Positions 30,801 to 42,234 of a stretch of 64,000 bases of DNA are shown here, one piece after another. Where the stretch lies: positions 146,472,429 to 146,536,428 of the forward strand of contig NC_092806.1 of NCBI RefSeq assembly GCF_040954645.1, in the 5' to 3' direction. The position numbers and the translations under genes are program-made. The notes below the pieces were generated by a model. It was not told the origin of the DNA. It ran no database searches and saw only the letters and a list, made by a program, of their open reading frames with translations. The DNA is from Diabrotica undecimpunctata (taxonomy: Eukaryota; Arthropoda; Insecta; Coleoptera; Chrysomelidae). The first letter of the stretch is position 1, and every line of letters begins with the position of its first letter.

Positions 30801-33800
30801 CATTTAGGATTAATGCCTTTAGCAACTTTTTCTGGAATACGTTGATAACGATAAATAACCATAGGCACGCAAATTTTACCGTCTGCTAAAAACGTAAACA
30901 TCACAGTGACGTTTACTTTTGAACAGCTTTTTTCAACATTATAAACATTTTTTGAACCTTTCATAGCAAATACTTTTCCAGTAGATGGACCTATTTGAAA
31001 TCCTGACTCATCTCCATTAAAAATTATTGATGGATCAGTTAGAACTTCTTCTAGATGTTTTTCTTTAACATAGTTTTCAATATTTTTAAACCAGTTTTTG
31101 ATGTCTCGTTCAGATACACAAGCGCTAGCTGCCTTAGGGACTATAAGTGCCTTTACTACACCCTTGTAATGAAAATACAATCTTACCTTAAAAATAACAC
31201 GTAGTTTTGAAAAAAAAGTCAGAGCAGATGCTTAACACAATGCTTAAATGTCACTTCACTCACATAACCTAAAAATATTTATCGCCAAAATCACAGAGCC
31301 CGTTAACGGCAGAACATAGACATAAGAATGTACGTAATATAGAAACGAGTAGTGCCACCTAGTGAAATATACTCTTGTTAGCACTTGCAGAAATCTTATA
31401 ATCGTAAGTCAATACTGTAATGTCCAATAACTGTCTCGTGTCCAATAACTGGCGTTTTACCCTATTTTATTTTACATGAAACCTTAAGTCACGTGATGGA
31501 TATCTTGATTTTTATTGCCTAAACTGAATATTGTTAACTATGATGTGAACACTTTAAGGACAATGTTAACTTTGCAGCAAATGCCCGTTTTATTTTATAA
31601 ATTTGTCGGGGATTTTGTCTACTTTGACGACTTCGACTTGTCATATAAAGAAATGACTAGAGTGCAAGAAATAAAGAAAATCTCAATTTTAATAAGAACT
31701 TGAGATTGTTAATTTTGATATGACATGCCCCATATAGCAACACAAACATTAAAAATTTGACTTACCTATAAAAGTTGTTAGTATAAGTAGTTGGCTGATA
31801 AAACTGGAAATGATTTTGTCCCAATTGGGTGGTCTTTTTCTCCCTAACTGTTTCATGACCATTGTTCTCCATTAAAATCGGTTTATTAAAATTGTATCCC
31901 AGTCCTTGAAAATTTGCATGGGGATTTATATTTCTTACAGGATTTGGATGCCATCTTCTCTCCTCCCTGTCTCTTTCTACCTGCCAGTCATCAATTTTTA
32001 CATAGTTATTCGATCTATTTGATTTGTTTTTAGTTTTTGGTAACATCTTTTTAGGTTTGTTGATTAAGTTATTTATTTGATGTAAGTATTTATTATTGTT
32101 ATCTGGAATTGTCTTTTTGGCTGGAGAAACTTGTTCTAGATGGATTTCATATACAGCTGGAACTTTTACTACTTGTACTATTTTGGAATACTCAGAGTTT
32201 TCATCAACATTGTGAATTATTTTTTGGATTTCCTTGAAGTTCATTACACTTTTTTTAGGTTCTTCCTGTTTTACTTCGCTCTTGAATGGAATGCTTCTGG
32301 ATTCAAACTAAAAAAACAAAATTGGATGTGAATCATAAATATAAAAACAAAATTTACTCCAAACAAGAGAAAAAAATACAAAAGATATAGATAATAACGG
32401 ATAAAGGCTATAACGGGATGGGATGGTAAAATCTGCACTCGGTTGGATTTTTATTTTGGGTTTGGGCACTTAAAAGTACATTTTTAGAAACCCCTTTAGC
32501 CAAATTTTTAGCTCACTAGGTGACCCCTATAGTACCCTATCGCAAAAAATAAAATTTTCCTGGCGATCCTTTGCTTTAAAAAATCTGGAAAATTCACAAA
32601 TATACATTTTAATGCCCAAAAACCCTCTGATTTTTTTTCAGATTTTTTGATTTTTTTCAGATATTTTGGATCAAAACTGAGCTCAGGAAAAATATTTTAA
32701 TTATCCTAAAAAAAATTTAGGTTATATAGGTAATGTTTGGTAAACTTAATTAATTAAATTAAATTAAAATAATTATTTTTTGTGTATTTTTTCTGTTCTT
32801 TTGAATGCTTGGATTAGATTTTTCATTTTCGCCCGGACAATTGTTAAAATTAAAAAAAAAACACTTTTTTGATATTTTTTATTTTTTTCCATGTTTGAAG
32901 CACATAACCTCATTTAAATGATAAATAACGATTTTTGTTCGAGTGGTGATTATGATTTAATGTTTTCTTGCCCAAAGATTTTGGCAAACTTCTAAATAAT
33001 TATTTTTCTTGTGTTATTTCTATTCTTTTAAATGACGGGGTTTTTTTAGCATTGTTTTTTTCCAGCACTATCATCACTACTGTATTTAGCTTTCATAGTT
33101 GATAAATATTGTTCATTTGACATTTTCAAAATCACAATCACAATATATTCAAAGAACTTTCTTCTCGAAAGAATAAAGCTGTGGTAGTTGTAAAACTGGT
33201 CTAATAGGGATAAAGATAGCAGTGACAGCGGACAAAAGAAATACTTGGAGAATGTTGTTCGGGAATACTGTAGGGCCAATAAAAGGTCCCCTAATAAAAC
33301 TTCTAGTAGCTCCATATGACCTTCGATATAAAGAAAGTCTATGACGGACATTTGATATTGACACGTTCTGAAGAAAAGTCCTTTAACATCACAAAGTACG
33401 TGAAGAAAAAACGAAGTGGAAACTTTCTAAGGCTAAAGAATTCTCTATATTTAAATGCGTGCTTAGTACCTTATAGGAACTAAAAGTTAATATATAAAGA
33501 TGAAAATAAAGGACTAAGGTTGAAACACTGTGCAATTCTGGGGCCTAAGCCAGCCACCGATGACTATATGCTCGGTCTTCCTCACAGAAGACCAAAGATG
33601 AATCCGTAAGGATGAAATGAATGAAGATTCATTTAGACAATAATGTTAAGAGACTACATTTTAAAGTTGAATGAAACGACAAACAAAGGTCACACGATCA
33701 AATTTCGTGTGAGGTTAGCAGTAGAAAAGAAAAAATAAGAACACAAAGACTAAATAAAATTGGAAGGACATTGCTATCAAGAATAGGAAAGCATTTGTTG

Positions 33801-34160
33801 AAAAATTTTGAAAAAAAGGAACAATAACAAACTGAAAAAAGATGTTAATATTAAGGTAGGTATATTAAAAATGAGAAAAAATAACGAAAAAAATGTAAAT
33901 ATTTTGAACGTTACCATTTCTCCGTCTGGCTGAGGCACGGCTTGGAGAGGTCGCCCCACGACAACAGCTTCATTTCTTAGTAATCCAGTGATGTAGTTTG
34001 AAGAGTTAATCGTAGTTGTACTATTTGGCAAGTTTAAATTTTGATCTACTCCTACACCATATCCAGCTCCAATGTTAACATTAAACGAGTCATCGGTGCT
34101 TCTCTTTTTGTGAGTCTTTTTACCAACGACCACATTTTCTGGAGGTATGACTAAAAGTAA
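27859..34160 (-). CDS. Three-exon 3' portion of an unrecognised host gene
   Basis: Exons on the minus strand are 34160-33915 (246 nt), 32307-31766 (542 nt) and 28375-27859 (517 nt). Each has a clear acceptor (TTTTTTTTTCAG, TTTTTTTAG, TTTTTTTTAG) and donor (ATG|GTAACG, ATAG|GTAAGT). The phases fit exactly: 1305 nt, 434 residues plus TAG. Exon 1 begins LLLVIPPENVVVGKKTHKKR, perhaps the end of a signal peptide plus a basic processing site, then a Gly-rich NVNIGAGYGVGVDQNLNLPN. Exon 2 is polar and basic (KPKKMLPKTKNKSNRSNNYV; ERDREERRWHPNPVRNINPH). Exon 3 ends in a charged region, NRPLSKDHRDRSRRVFNKMF then PVKYILYIDRIYHDGW. I do not recognise the family; a secreted or extracellular-matrix protein is a guess. 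Upstream exons, including the start codon, were not found. The last intron holds the pogo element 29075-31462. Confidence 0.8.
28376..29074. other. AT-rich intron sequence
   Basis: Intron of the minus-strand gene between its last exon and the pogo element. No coding or repeat signal recognised beyond poly-A/T runs. Confidence 0.4.
29075..31462 (-). mobile_element. pogo-type transposon with subterminal repeats (pogo1)
   Basis: The ends are GGGTAAACCATACAGTTATT on the left and, reversed, GGGTAAAACGCCAGTTATTG on the right, bordered by TA at 29073-29074 and 31463-31464. The decamer core TTATTGGACA recurs just inside both ends: left near 29089 and 29277, variants near 29300-29320, and right twice at 31418-31450 in reverse. 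The body encodes the transposase parts described below. It lies in an intron of the 27859-34160 gene in the same orientation. Confidence 0.8.
29428..31180 (-). pseudogene. pogo-type transposase with C-terminal PHD-like finger (pogo1)
   Basis: The 224-residue frame 31180-30506 carries the DDE core with D in IIFNGDESGFQIGP, D in FILFVDGHKSHLS and D in TRILKPCDVSIFRPLK, the DDD arrangement of pogo. Shifted frames continue with a linker (YTKCLGKEVVKNLIISDHQK), a charged block typical of these insect proteins (ERLPFAITSARYQEMLRKKE) and a Cys/His cluster near 29700-29560. The cluster is read as CSICSNDIQPNKLKCDDCSR, then YYHECFIP and a final CHNC. The N-terminal helix-turn-helix is missing, as only 280 bp separate the frame from the element end. 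At least three frame breaks; not functional, though the triad is intact. Confidence 0.85.
32308..33914. other. Intron sequence of the minus-strand gene, no recognised element
   Basis: This 1.6-kb intron is AT-rich with long T runs around 32580-32900. Overlapping frames at 33046-33364 have no recognisable motif. Sequence around 33540-33600 is less AT-biased but non-coding by eye. It may hold an old unclassified repeat. Confidence 0.4.
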
Positions 34161-34647
34161 CTGAAAAAAAAAAACTCTTATTTGCAAATGCTCCAGTGAT
34201 AAACTAATCTACAAAATCTAAGGTATACTCTAAATGGTATACAAGATACAAGAAATAAGTGACCAGCTCATAGATGTATATCAAGTAATTACATTAATTT
34301 CTTGGGACCGTTTATAATAATCAAAATAGTTTTGTCTAGTTTGTAAGCGAATAAAGAGATTGGACATTATTGTAGTATGATTTTTGTGATAGTTAATTGA
34401 TTTTATCGAATATGAAATCAACTTGTGATTTTAGACCAATCAAAAGTTAATAATTGCATTCATACTTAAATATTCAGTTATTGTGATGGACAATGAAGAT
34501 TACCACTTCAGATTAGTTTAATCAACTATGCAATGGAAGAAAAATGAAATTGTAACGTTTTCCATCTTATTAATTCAATCTATATTATTGTGCCACCTGA
34601 AAAATCTATCAGCCTTTTCATCTGTCTCCGAGTCATCTGTATCACTA
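34161..34647. other. AT-rich sequence between the minus-strand gene and pogo2
   Basis: Upstream exons of the minus-strand gene would be expected here or beyond. On the minus strand 34647-34590 reads SDTDDSETDEKADRFF, which could be an old exon piece cut by the pogo2 end, but nothing confirms it. Confidence 0.3.
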
Positions 34648-35114
34648 GGGGAAAGGGGGGAATGATGGCCACTGTGGTAATGGTAGCCATGAAATATTTT
34701 CATTTACGGCCTAATATTATTTCGCTTTTAATACCTGTTGCTCCATCTAACAGTGTTTCGTTCAAACTGTACCTAAAACAATGACGATGTTTTACCGGCA
34801 AAGAAGGAATTTTTGAAAATGCCATATTTTGTTGGAGTTGATGCATTAGTGCAAGATTTTTAAAGGTATATAGAAGTATGTAATTCAGTTTATTTAGCTG
34901 CATAATTGGTACCCATTTATTAAATTTTTAACGAAGTTTAAGACTATATAAAAAGTTCTTGCTCTAATTTAAGTGATTAATGATTATGAGTCGATCAGTA
35001 TAAATATGTATTTTGGGGTTATAATAGCCACGCGCCTGGAGGTAATGCTGACCGGCCACTATTACCCTCAAATTGTATTTATATAATACAGAGTATTTCT
35101 TTATAAATTCTTAT

Positions 35115-36400
35115 ATTTCAGATACCTCAAGTTTACAAGAGAAAAAGTGGCAAAGCACGATGGAATGCTGAGCAACTTGCGCAGCAATAAATGCAGTAAA
35201 TAATGACAGAAGCGTCCGTGAGGTTGCAAGAAGTTTTGCAATTCCCAGATCTACAATTCAACTACGACTAAAACGAAATGATACAACAGCTTCTTCTTTA
35301 GGTCGTAATTCTGTGTTTACCAAAGAAGAAGAAGAAGTTTTGACAAAGCAGGTCATAAAGTTATCAAAACATTTTTATGGGATAACTCCCACACAAATAA
35401 AAAAATGAGCCTATAAATTCGCCGAAGAAAAAAATTTACATCATCCATTTTCCAAAGAAAAAGTAATTGCTGGAAGAGACTGGCTTGATGGCTTTCTTAA
35501 AAGAAATCCAACTATTCGATTTGGAAAACCGGAGGCGACAAGTATTAACCGCATATCTGCTTTTAACAAAACTGAAGTAAACCTATTTTTCTCTAATTTA
35601 AAATCGATATTGGATAAATATAAATTTTCGGCATCCAAAATATATAATGCAGAAGAGACAGGCATAACAACCGTCCAAAACTCCGGAAAAATACTTGCTG
35701 AAAAGGGACAAAAGAGAGTTGGCTTTATTACAGCGCAGAAAGAGGTCAAACCATAACCATTATGTGCTGCATAAGTGCCTCAGGAACATATATTCCACTT
35801 TTGTTTATTTATGCCCGCAAAAGGATGAAACCAGAGTTAATGAAAAATGGCCACCTGGTGTAGTCTACTGCTGCTCGGATAATGGATGGATAAATGAGCA
35901 AATATTTCTCGAATGGCTCCAGCATTTTTACAGTGTTGTAAAACCTACAAAGGAGGATCCAGTTTTGTTAATCGTCAACAATCACAGTAGCCACTGTACA
36001 TTAGACACATTTAATTTCTATAAAGAACGAGGAATTATTATGTTAACTATACCCCCGCACACATCAAATCGATTCCAACCGCTGGATGTAGCTTCTTGTT
36101 CATCGTTAAAATCAGCGTATAACATTGAATGTGGTAATTATTTTCGAAGTCATCCTCATGAGCGTATCACGACATTTGAAATAGCTGAAATATTTAAAAA
36201 TTCATACGGTCGCGTAGCCACACCAGTCAAAGCCATTAAAGGTTTTGAGAATACAGGAATATTTCCATATAATCCTGAAAATTTTACCGATGAAGACTTT
36301 GTTCCAGGTGAATCATTCATACAAGAAAAAGATAAAAAGACACTAGACCAAGAGAAAAAAAGTGGATTAGATAAGGAGAAGAATAATAAGAATAAAAAGA
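35115..36400 (+). pseudogene. pogo-type transposase, N-terminal and DDE regions (pogo2)
   Basis: Starting PQVYKRKSGKARWNAEQLA, the Psq-type helix-turn-helix continues after a 1-base shift as NDRSVREVARSFAIPRSTIQ. Then come FTKEEEEVLTKQVIKLSKHF, one stop, FSKEKVIAGRDWLDGFLKRN and ASKIYNAEETGITTVQ. After another shift the frame 35791-36345 gives CSDNGWINEQIFLEWLQHFY, LLIVNNHSSHCTLDTF and HTSNRFQPLDVASCSSLKSA, then GFENTGIFPYNPENF. Two catalytic Asp positions are changed (DE to EE in the first box, D to N in VNNHSSH), so the enzyme is dead as well as frameshifted. The end reads into the LINE insertion. Confidence 0.85.
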
Positions 36401-36404
36401 ATAT

Positions 36405-37019
36405 ACCAAGGCTGGCCTAGCTATTAACCTCGCGAAAACAGAGTACCTATCTACAACTGAAGAAGACATAGAAGATCTACAGATTGATGACAACGTAACA
36501 ATCAAAGGAAAGGATAAATTGAAATACCTGGGGTTTATAATCACGAAAAAGGCAACAACAGAGGAAGAAATTACACAAAGATTAGGACAAACAAGAACAG
36601 CAATCCGACAACTTAACTCAGTATGGAGGGATAGACACCTAAATTTGAAGACAAAAACGCAGATTTATAAAACATTAGTGCGAAGTATTATGACATATGG
36701 GGCTGAAAATTGGATCATAAACAAGAAGGCCTGCGAAGATGCTGCAGAGTAACAAGAATGGATAGGAGAAGTAATGACGTAATAAAGCAAAGAACATCAA
36801 TAGAATCAGACATACTAACATATATAGAACAAAAAAGACTAAAGTGGTATGAACATGTAAGAAGAACTAGCGACAGCAGATGGATAAAGAAAATAACCGA
36901 ATGGAGCCCCATAGGAAGGAGGAAAAGAGGACGACCCCGAAAATCCTGGAGGAACGAAGTAGACGACGCCATGAGTAAAAGAGGACTAAACGATGGAGAA
37001 TGCTAACACAGTTATGAAT
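36405..37019 (+). pseudogene. LINE C-terminal tail inserted in pogo2
   Basis: The frame reads GLAINLAKTEYLSTTEEDIE, LKYLGFIITKKATTEEEITQ, TLVRSIMTYGAENWIINKKA. After a shift near 36745 it reads RVTRMDRRSNDVIKQR, LKWYEHVRRTSDSRWIKKIT and GRRKRGRPRKSWRNEVDDAM, ending GEC and TAA. This is the region after the RT active site of a LINE different from the 14084 family. It ends in a TGAATGAAT tail. Confidence 0.8.
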
Positions 37020-37245
37020 GAATCATTAATGTGATTACTAGTTCTTTAAAATCATAAATTCATATCAGTTCCTTATTGATAACTTGGTAGAATAGTAATA
37101 GATGAAATCAATAATAAAGGCGGTACTAATATTATGATCCCACCACGACTACTGTACTACTATTTTAATTCGTCAGTATAAAGACTTCGGAATTGGTTTG
37201 TTACTAATTGATTTTTAAGTACTTCCTTTTTATTTTTAGATTTGA
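37001..37245 (+). repeat. Direct repeat copy R1 (245 bp)
   Basis: Starts TGCTAACACAGTTATGAATG and ends TTTTTATTTTTAGATTTGA. By eye it is identical to R2 at 38182-38422 except for one extra 4-base GAAT. It includes the last codons and tail of the LINE above, so the duplication is younger than that LINE insertion. Confidence 0.9.
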
Positions 37246-37800
37246 CAGAGAGAGATGGAAACGGTTGAGCGAGGGAAGGCGGTGAATACTGTAGAATCCC
37301 TAAATATATATAAGAATAATAAGGAAGTTAAGGGGAATAAAGAAAGTTCGACACATGACAAAAAGTTTGAAGTATCTTTTGTTGACATAATTCCACTACC
37401 AGGATGTTCAAAAGATGACTCAGTTGGAAATAAAAGATCCAACCAGAGAAGCAACAGGAAGCAACATTCCGAAAGAATGACATCAACACCAATGAAGTTA
37501 CTTCTAGAAGAAAAACAGCGGAAGAAGGAAGAGCAAATGAGAAATAAAGCCAGCAAAGGAACCAAACGAAAAATAGGCATCGAAGAGTCCAGTCCTGCAT
37601 GAATAGTTCCAAAAAGAAATTGTATAAGAACACAGAAGATCACAGAAGATATATCATTTGAAGATGAGGATGATGACCATGACCGCGATAGGGACGTTAA
37701 CGAAGATATTTGCACAATTTATGGCGAATTCGGTAAAAACAGAGAACTCTGGATCCAATGCAGCATTTGCGGCAAATGGGCTTTGGGGTTTCTGCATTTA
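37246..37800 (+). pseudogene. pogo2 transposase C-terminal part with PHD remnant
   Basis: The frame 37255-37602 gives a charged tail (FEVSFVDIIPLPGCSKDDSV; MKLLLEEKQRKKEEQMRNKA). After a stop and shift it gives DICTIYGEFGKNRELWIQCS then ICGKWAL, the first half of a PHD-like finger, after which the sequence leaves the frame. The order matches the pogo3 protein at 51360-52766 (IPLPK..., PHD finger). Confidence 0.75.
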
Positions 37801-38181
37801 ATTATTTTTTAAATAGGGGTAATTTAGGTCACTTAGTAAGTAGGCCACTTTTACCCCTCGGCAGCGAGTAAATATGGCACCAGCAGACGTCTGAAAAACC
37901 GTTTTAATTTTTTTTGTTCTGTTTAAAAATTTTTCGTAAATAGAGTTTGAAGTACTTGAAGTTTCTATTTACGTTAACAGTATAATTTTTAAAGCTATGT
38001 AACAGTATAAACAAATCAATATATCTTTCCCCTACGTGTCACTACCACGGCCAATCGGTTTTATGCATTTTGAGACATTTGTTAATCCCAGACAGGGCTG
38101 TTTTCGTATAAGTAGCCTTTGTTTTGATGTTGATGGTTAATATAGACATTCTTCACTTTTAGTTCCCTTACAGTCCTTGTC

Positions 38182-38422
38182 TGCTAACACAGTTATGAAT
38201 CATTAATGTGATTACTAGTTCTTTAAAATCATAAATTCATATCAGTTCCTTATTGATAACTTGGTAGAATAGTAATAGATGAAATCAATAATAAAGGCGG
38301 TACTAATATTATGATCCCACCACGACTACTGTACTACTATTTTAATTCGTCAGTATAAAGACTTCGGAATTGGTTTGTTACTAATTGATTTTTAAGTACT
38401 TCCTTTTTATTTTTAGATTTGA
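38182..38422 (+). repeat. Direct repeat copy R2 (241 bp)
   Basis: Near-identical partner of R1, 0.94 kb downstream and in the same orientation. It begins inside the LINE stop-codon region (TGCTAACACAG) yet has no LINE sequence before it. Confidence 0.9.
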
Positions 38423-38645
38423 TTTGACATACTTTGTAAAAAAGGTACAACCTTATGATTCACCAAGAATTCATTGGATGTGAGCATTTTGAAGGTTTGG
38501 CCTCTACATTTTTTGTTTATTTTTAGTAGTTTAATTTATGAAGTAATAAATTCTTAGACAGAAGTAACGCATTAATCTTAATTTTTACCATTACTTGTCA
38601 TTTTTAGTTTTAATTTGTGAAGTATAGATAAGATTGAGTGATAGA

Positions 38646-38696
<51 letters not shown>

Positions 38697-39480
38697 TAGA
38701 TATATGTATTATATAGATATTATACCATGCCACTCATCGTCACTCTCTCAAACAAAAGTTTTTCTAAGTCTACTTCTGATAATTTTTTAAAAGCTCTTGC
38801 AACGTTAATAGGTATGTTACATCCCTTCACAGAACAAGAAGAACCACTCGACTATAGCACAGTATATTGCATTCTTTTTAAGCAATATACTGTGACTATA
38901 GTAACATTTACAATATAATTTGGCGTGCCCCCAGAGTTTAAGATGTGTAAATTATAATGGAATGGTTGTCTTCCTATAACCACTATATTTCACCACTATA
39001 TTATAGTGGTGAAATTGTCTTCCAATAAATTGACAACTTTACTTAAGTATGGGAAAAAATCGCAACAAGTGGAAGCTTGATCATATTATATTATTGATCA
39101 TATTATTGACAGCAGAAGAAAGCCTATTGCAATTTCTGTTGACAGAATATGAGGAAGTATAACTAAAAACGGTAGTTTAGATTTTAATTCCCTCTAGGAA
39201 AGAAATACCCCAAACAATTAGTTGTCAGGGACGGAATCTATCCTCGTCAGATTTTAGGTACCTAGTTATTAAATAAACCGTAATATTTTACATATTTTTC
39301 GTTTTATTTTGTTTCACTACCTATATCTAATGTTCAGCTTTTGTTAACACTATCTATTAAACTTATATACAGATGATTTTGTATGCACACCGATGAAATT
39401 TAGCTTTTCATGAATACAGACATACATTATACATGCATTCGTCACACCAGTGTCGGTTCGTGGTAATTTAAAAATGGTGT
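38423..39480. repeat. AT-rich spacer with TA microsatellite and two hairpins
   Basis: A (TA)n run occupies 38649-38692. A hairpin at about 38854-38902 pairs CTATAGCACAGTATATTGC with a reverse copy around TTCTTTTTAA. Another at about 38987-39015 pairs ATTTCACCACTAT with ATAGTGGTGAAAT. No coding frame recognised. Confidence 0.55.
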
Positions 39481-39484
39481 TCAA

Positions 39485-41279
39485 TTAAGGAATGTAATAT
39501 AATATAATTATTATAGAAACGGTGACGCAGGTGAAAAATTTTTGGGGGCCTCGCTCCTTTTTTTGTTTTTCTGTTTTTGTGTTCAATTTATTGAGTTTAT
39601 TCATTTTATTTATACAAAAAATCCATTCCCCGATTTTTGTCTTTTGCAGAAACATCGATAACACGAGCATTAATGTCTGCAATTGTGGAAATCAACTCCT
39701 TTTCTATGCTTAACATGGCAAGTGAATTTAATCTGTTCTGCTCATTGTATTTTTTAGTAAAGATTTAAAACTTTTCAACGTAGAAAAACAACGTTCACTT
39801 TCGACACTGGTCAATGAAATTGTACAGATCCTTTTTCTTAACATGACAGTTTCACTAAAATATTCGGCCCGGTTTCTATCTATAAGAAGTTCTAAGATTG
39901 CCAAAGCACTTCCAGCATGATGAAAATTTTTACTGCATTCTTCTTCTTGTAGTGCCGTCTCTACTAATGAAGGTTGGCTATAACCAATTGAAAATTCGTC
40001 TCTATCTTCTGCTTTTCTTAAGAGCATCTGTGTGTTTAAGTCGGTCCAGTCGCGAATGTTTTTCAGCCAGGATATTTGTCGTCTACCAGGACCCCTTTTT
40101 CCTTAGATTTTACCCTTCATAATCAGCTGCAACAACTCGTACTTATCATTTCTAAGTATGTGCCCCAAATATGCTGTCTTTCGCCTTTTAATGGTGGTCA
40201 AAAGTTCTCTCTCTTCCCATTCTGTGCAACACCATTTACTGCATTAATAACACATAATTCACTTAAGTTTTTTTCCTAAAAAAAGTGATAGGTTCGCGCA
40301 ATGGTATCAAAATTATCGGTATGAAAGTCTTTTCATTTTCGTTGAACTTTCAGAAAAAAAGTTTTGAAGCCGAAAGATGTTCTGTAAAATGAAACCTATC
40401 TTTACCCTTATTTATCAGGATATCCCACACTTCTTTTGTTTGTACAGGATATGATACTGACTGAAGGCGCATCTTCGGTAGTGAAGGTGGATGATCTAAG
40501 TTACGAATGTTTTAAACAAAACTGTTTAAAAATCCGTTCATTTTAACGGCATACAAAGACCAAAAGTGAAATTCTTTAAAAATGATTTTTACAGTGGGGC
40601 ATTATTTGAGCGAAAAATGTAAGCCAATAAATAAAACTTGCGTTATTTAAATATCCCAGTAACGCCTCTACTTGATTTACTGTGGTAAAATCTTTCCCCC
40701 TGCTCTCTAATATACTCTCTAGACAATTTTTTCAGAAGCTCTTTGTTTTCAAAAATTGTTCTGACAGTTCGTGTGTTAAAATTTCATCTTGTTGCTAGTG
40801 CTGTCGGAATCCTTTTTTTCACTATGTCGTCTAACATGCTAGTTATTTTTGCTGATCTTGCAAAAAAGGCGGAAATGCATGTAAATTGGTAAACAAGTTA
40901 TCTACATTTGCATGAACACAAAACTTTTCTGCAATATTAAATTAAAATGATGTACATAACAATGTTCATAAAATCCGTAAGGAAAATCTTGTCTTATAAT
41001 ACTTTGAACGCCACCTTCCCTTCCTGAATTTACAGCTGCTTCATCATAGCTTTGACCCACTATCTGATTTACGGAAATATTAAGCAGTTCCAAGTCTTTT
41101 CTAATTTCTGTAGCTATGTCACTGGCACTATGTGAAACAGTTTCTAAAAATTTACAAAAACCTTCGTAAATTTGGCCATTTCGTTCATATCTTAAAATAA
41201 TAGCAAGTTGCCAATGGGTAGAACTATCATATAATACGATTTCAAATGTAATAAATCTATGTAAACTAGAGAAAACTAC
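39485..41279 (-). pseudogene. hAT transposase remnant (ZMYM1-like type)
   Basis: On the minus strand, from the upper end: FITFEIVLYDSSTHWQLAII then YEGFCKFLETVSHSASDIAT, then LELLNISVNQIVGQSYDEAA and FYEHCYVHHFNLILQKS. The GQSYD.AA.MSG...GVQ...........CHAHRLNL motif of hAT transposases is clear. Then come RLQSVSYPVQTKEVWDILIN, a LINE insertion (40035-40230), and the dimerisation end RKRICTISLTSVESERCFST, LKSFKSLLKNTMSRTD and LNSLAMLSIEKEL. Multiple stops break it, and the Sola-like element interrupts its upstream side at 41280. Confidence 0.85.
40035..40230 (-). pseudogene. Short LINE C-terminal insert in the hAT remnant
   Basis: Minus strand: MGREREL, LTTIKRRKTAYLGHILRNDK, YELLQLIMKGKI, stop, GKGGPGRRQISWLKNIRDW. 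It is the same family tail as 21615-21790. It starts and ends inside the hAT coding region. Confidence 0.75.
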
Positions 41280-41612
41280 ATATCGTCGGCCTAATGCGTT
41301 AACCTGCTAAGTCCATTTTTTAGTCAATTTTACTTTTCGAGCTCGTCATAAAGTTGACGCGATTACCTACCTTATGGTAAAGGAATAAGGTCGATATCAA
41401 TATTCAATTGGGTAGAAAAGCCGTGCACGAAAAACTGCGTTGTACCCAATAGCAAATCTACACATCGAAAACCTGCTTAATCCTCGTGGGACCTTAGTTG
41501 CGTACTGACAATGTTCCGCCGTGAACGTGGCTGTTGAAAGGTTGAAGTTTTTGAATGTTTTCATAAAATATTTAGTTGCAGAGTGTTAGTAAACGACAAA
41601 ATTATAAACAAG

Positions 41613-42233
41613 GTAAGTCTGCTTTGTTCTATCTTTAACTTATTTGTTTATTCTGTCTTGTAATCAAGTGTTTTTAAATGCATTCAACTCATAACCTATA
41701 TATTAAGGACTTGACAGGTTTACATATTATAATTTCCCGCTTAAAAAAGGATTTAGCAGTTGATCGATCAATTTTATATTTTATTTAATTTTTTCATGAT
41801 ACTGTTAATTAAAATTAATTAAATTTACAGCCGTACCTAAGTGGACAGACACGTTAGTAGAATGACCACAGGTGGCACTTTTACGGTAAAGACTCCTACT
41901 GGGTTTATTTTTATTTGCTTTTTTTTATTTTTTTGTATAATAAAATGTTTTTTGCATAAAATCGTTATGCTTTGTAAGCGCTTTTTTGCGTTTCTTTATG
42001 CTTTTAAATCCAAACTCTAGTTATGATTCAACCAATTTACACAAAATCTTAATAAATTAAATACCTAAACCTCTATATTATCACTCTATCTTTTTGCAAA
42101 ATTCATAAGAACATCCGTGCAGTATTCTTTCAGCTTAACGAACAGACAAACTTTCTTTGCAATATTTTGTTACTTAATTTATTGAAAACACGAGATATGA
42201 ATTGCACTATTTACAATTTTTCGTTGTTTTCAG
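41613..42233 (+). other. Predicted 5' UTR intron of the Sola-like gene
   Basis: AACAAG|GTAAGT at 41612/41613 is a strong donor and TTCGTTGTTTTCAG (AG at 42232-42233) a strong acceptor, placed one base before the ATG at 42235. Splicing would remove 621 nt of AT-rich leader. This makes the ATG at 42202 an intronic in-frame codon and not the start. Confidence 0.6.
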
Positions 42234-42234
42234 G

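Larger units (their letters stand above)
34648..37855 (+). mobile_element. pogo-type element (pogo2), broken by a LINE and a repeat
   Basis: The left end reads GGGGAAAGGGGGGAATGATG then GCCACTGTGGTAATGG after TA (34646-34647). The right end, reversed, reads GGGGTAAAAGTGGCCTACTT, with a changed flank. Repeated GTAATG / GGCCAC blocks lie near both ends (34656-34690, 35030-35085, 37805-37855). The coding region begins near 35115 and is interrupted at about 36400-37245 by a LINE tail and repeat R1. Confidence 0.65.

Noticed and set aside
33046..33364. Overlapping minus-strand frames, one with a hydrophobic segment
   Set aside because: No motif, two frames overlap, and they lie in an intron between well-supported exons.
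34575..34703. Minus-strand His-rich frame starting MKIFHGYHYHSGHHSPLSPS that looked like a first exon of the 27859-34160 gene
   Set aside because: The His-rich part is a translation of the pogo2 end (34648-34700), and its phase does not fit the exon at 34160.
37001..38422. R1 and R2 as long terminal repeats of an LTR retrotransposon
   Set aside because: No TG...CA ends, no primer-binding site, and no gag or pol between them. R1 contains the tail of a LINE.
42202..42234. Start of the Sola-like gene at the first ATG (42202)
   Set aside because: A strong splice acceptor lies between it and the second in-frame ATG (42235), and a strong donor lies at 41613; the first ATG is probably intronic.
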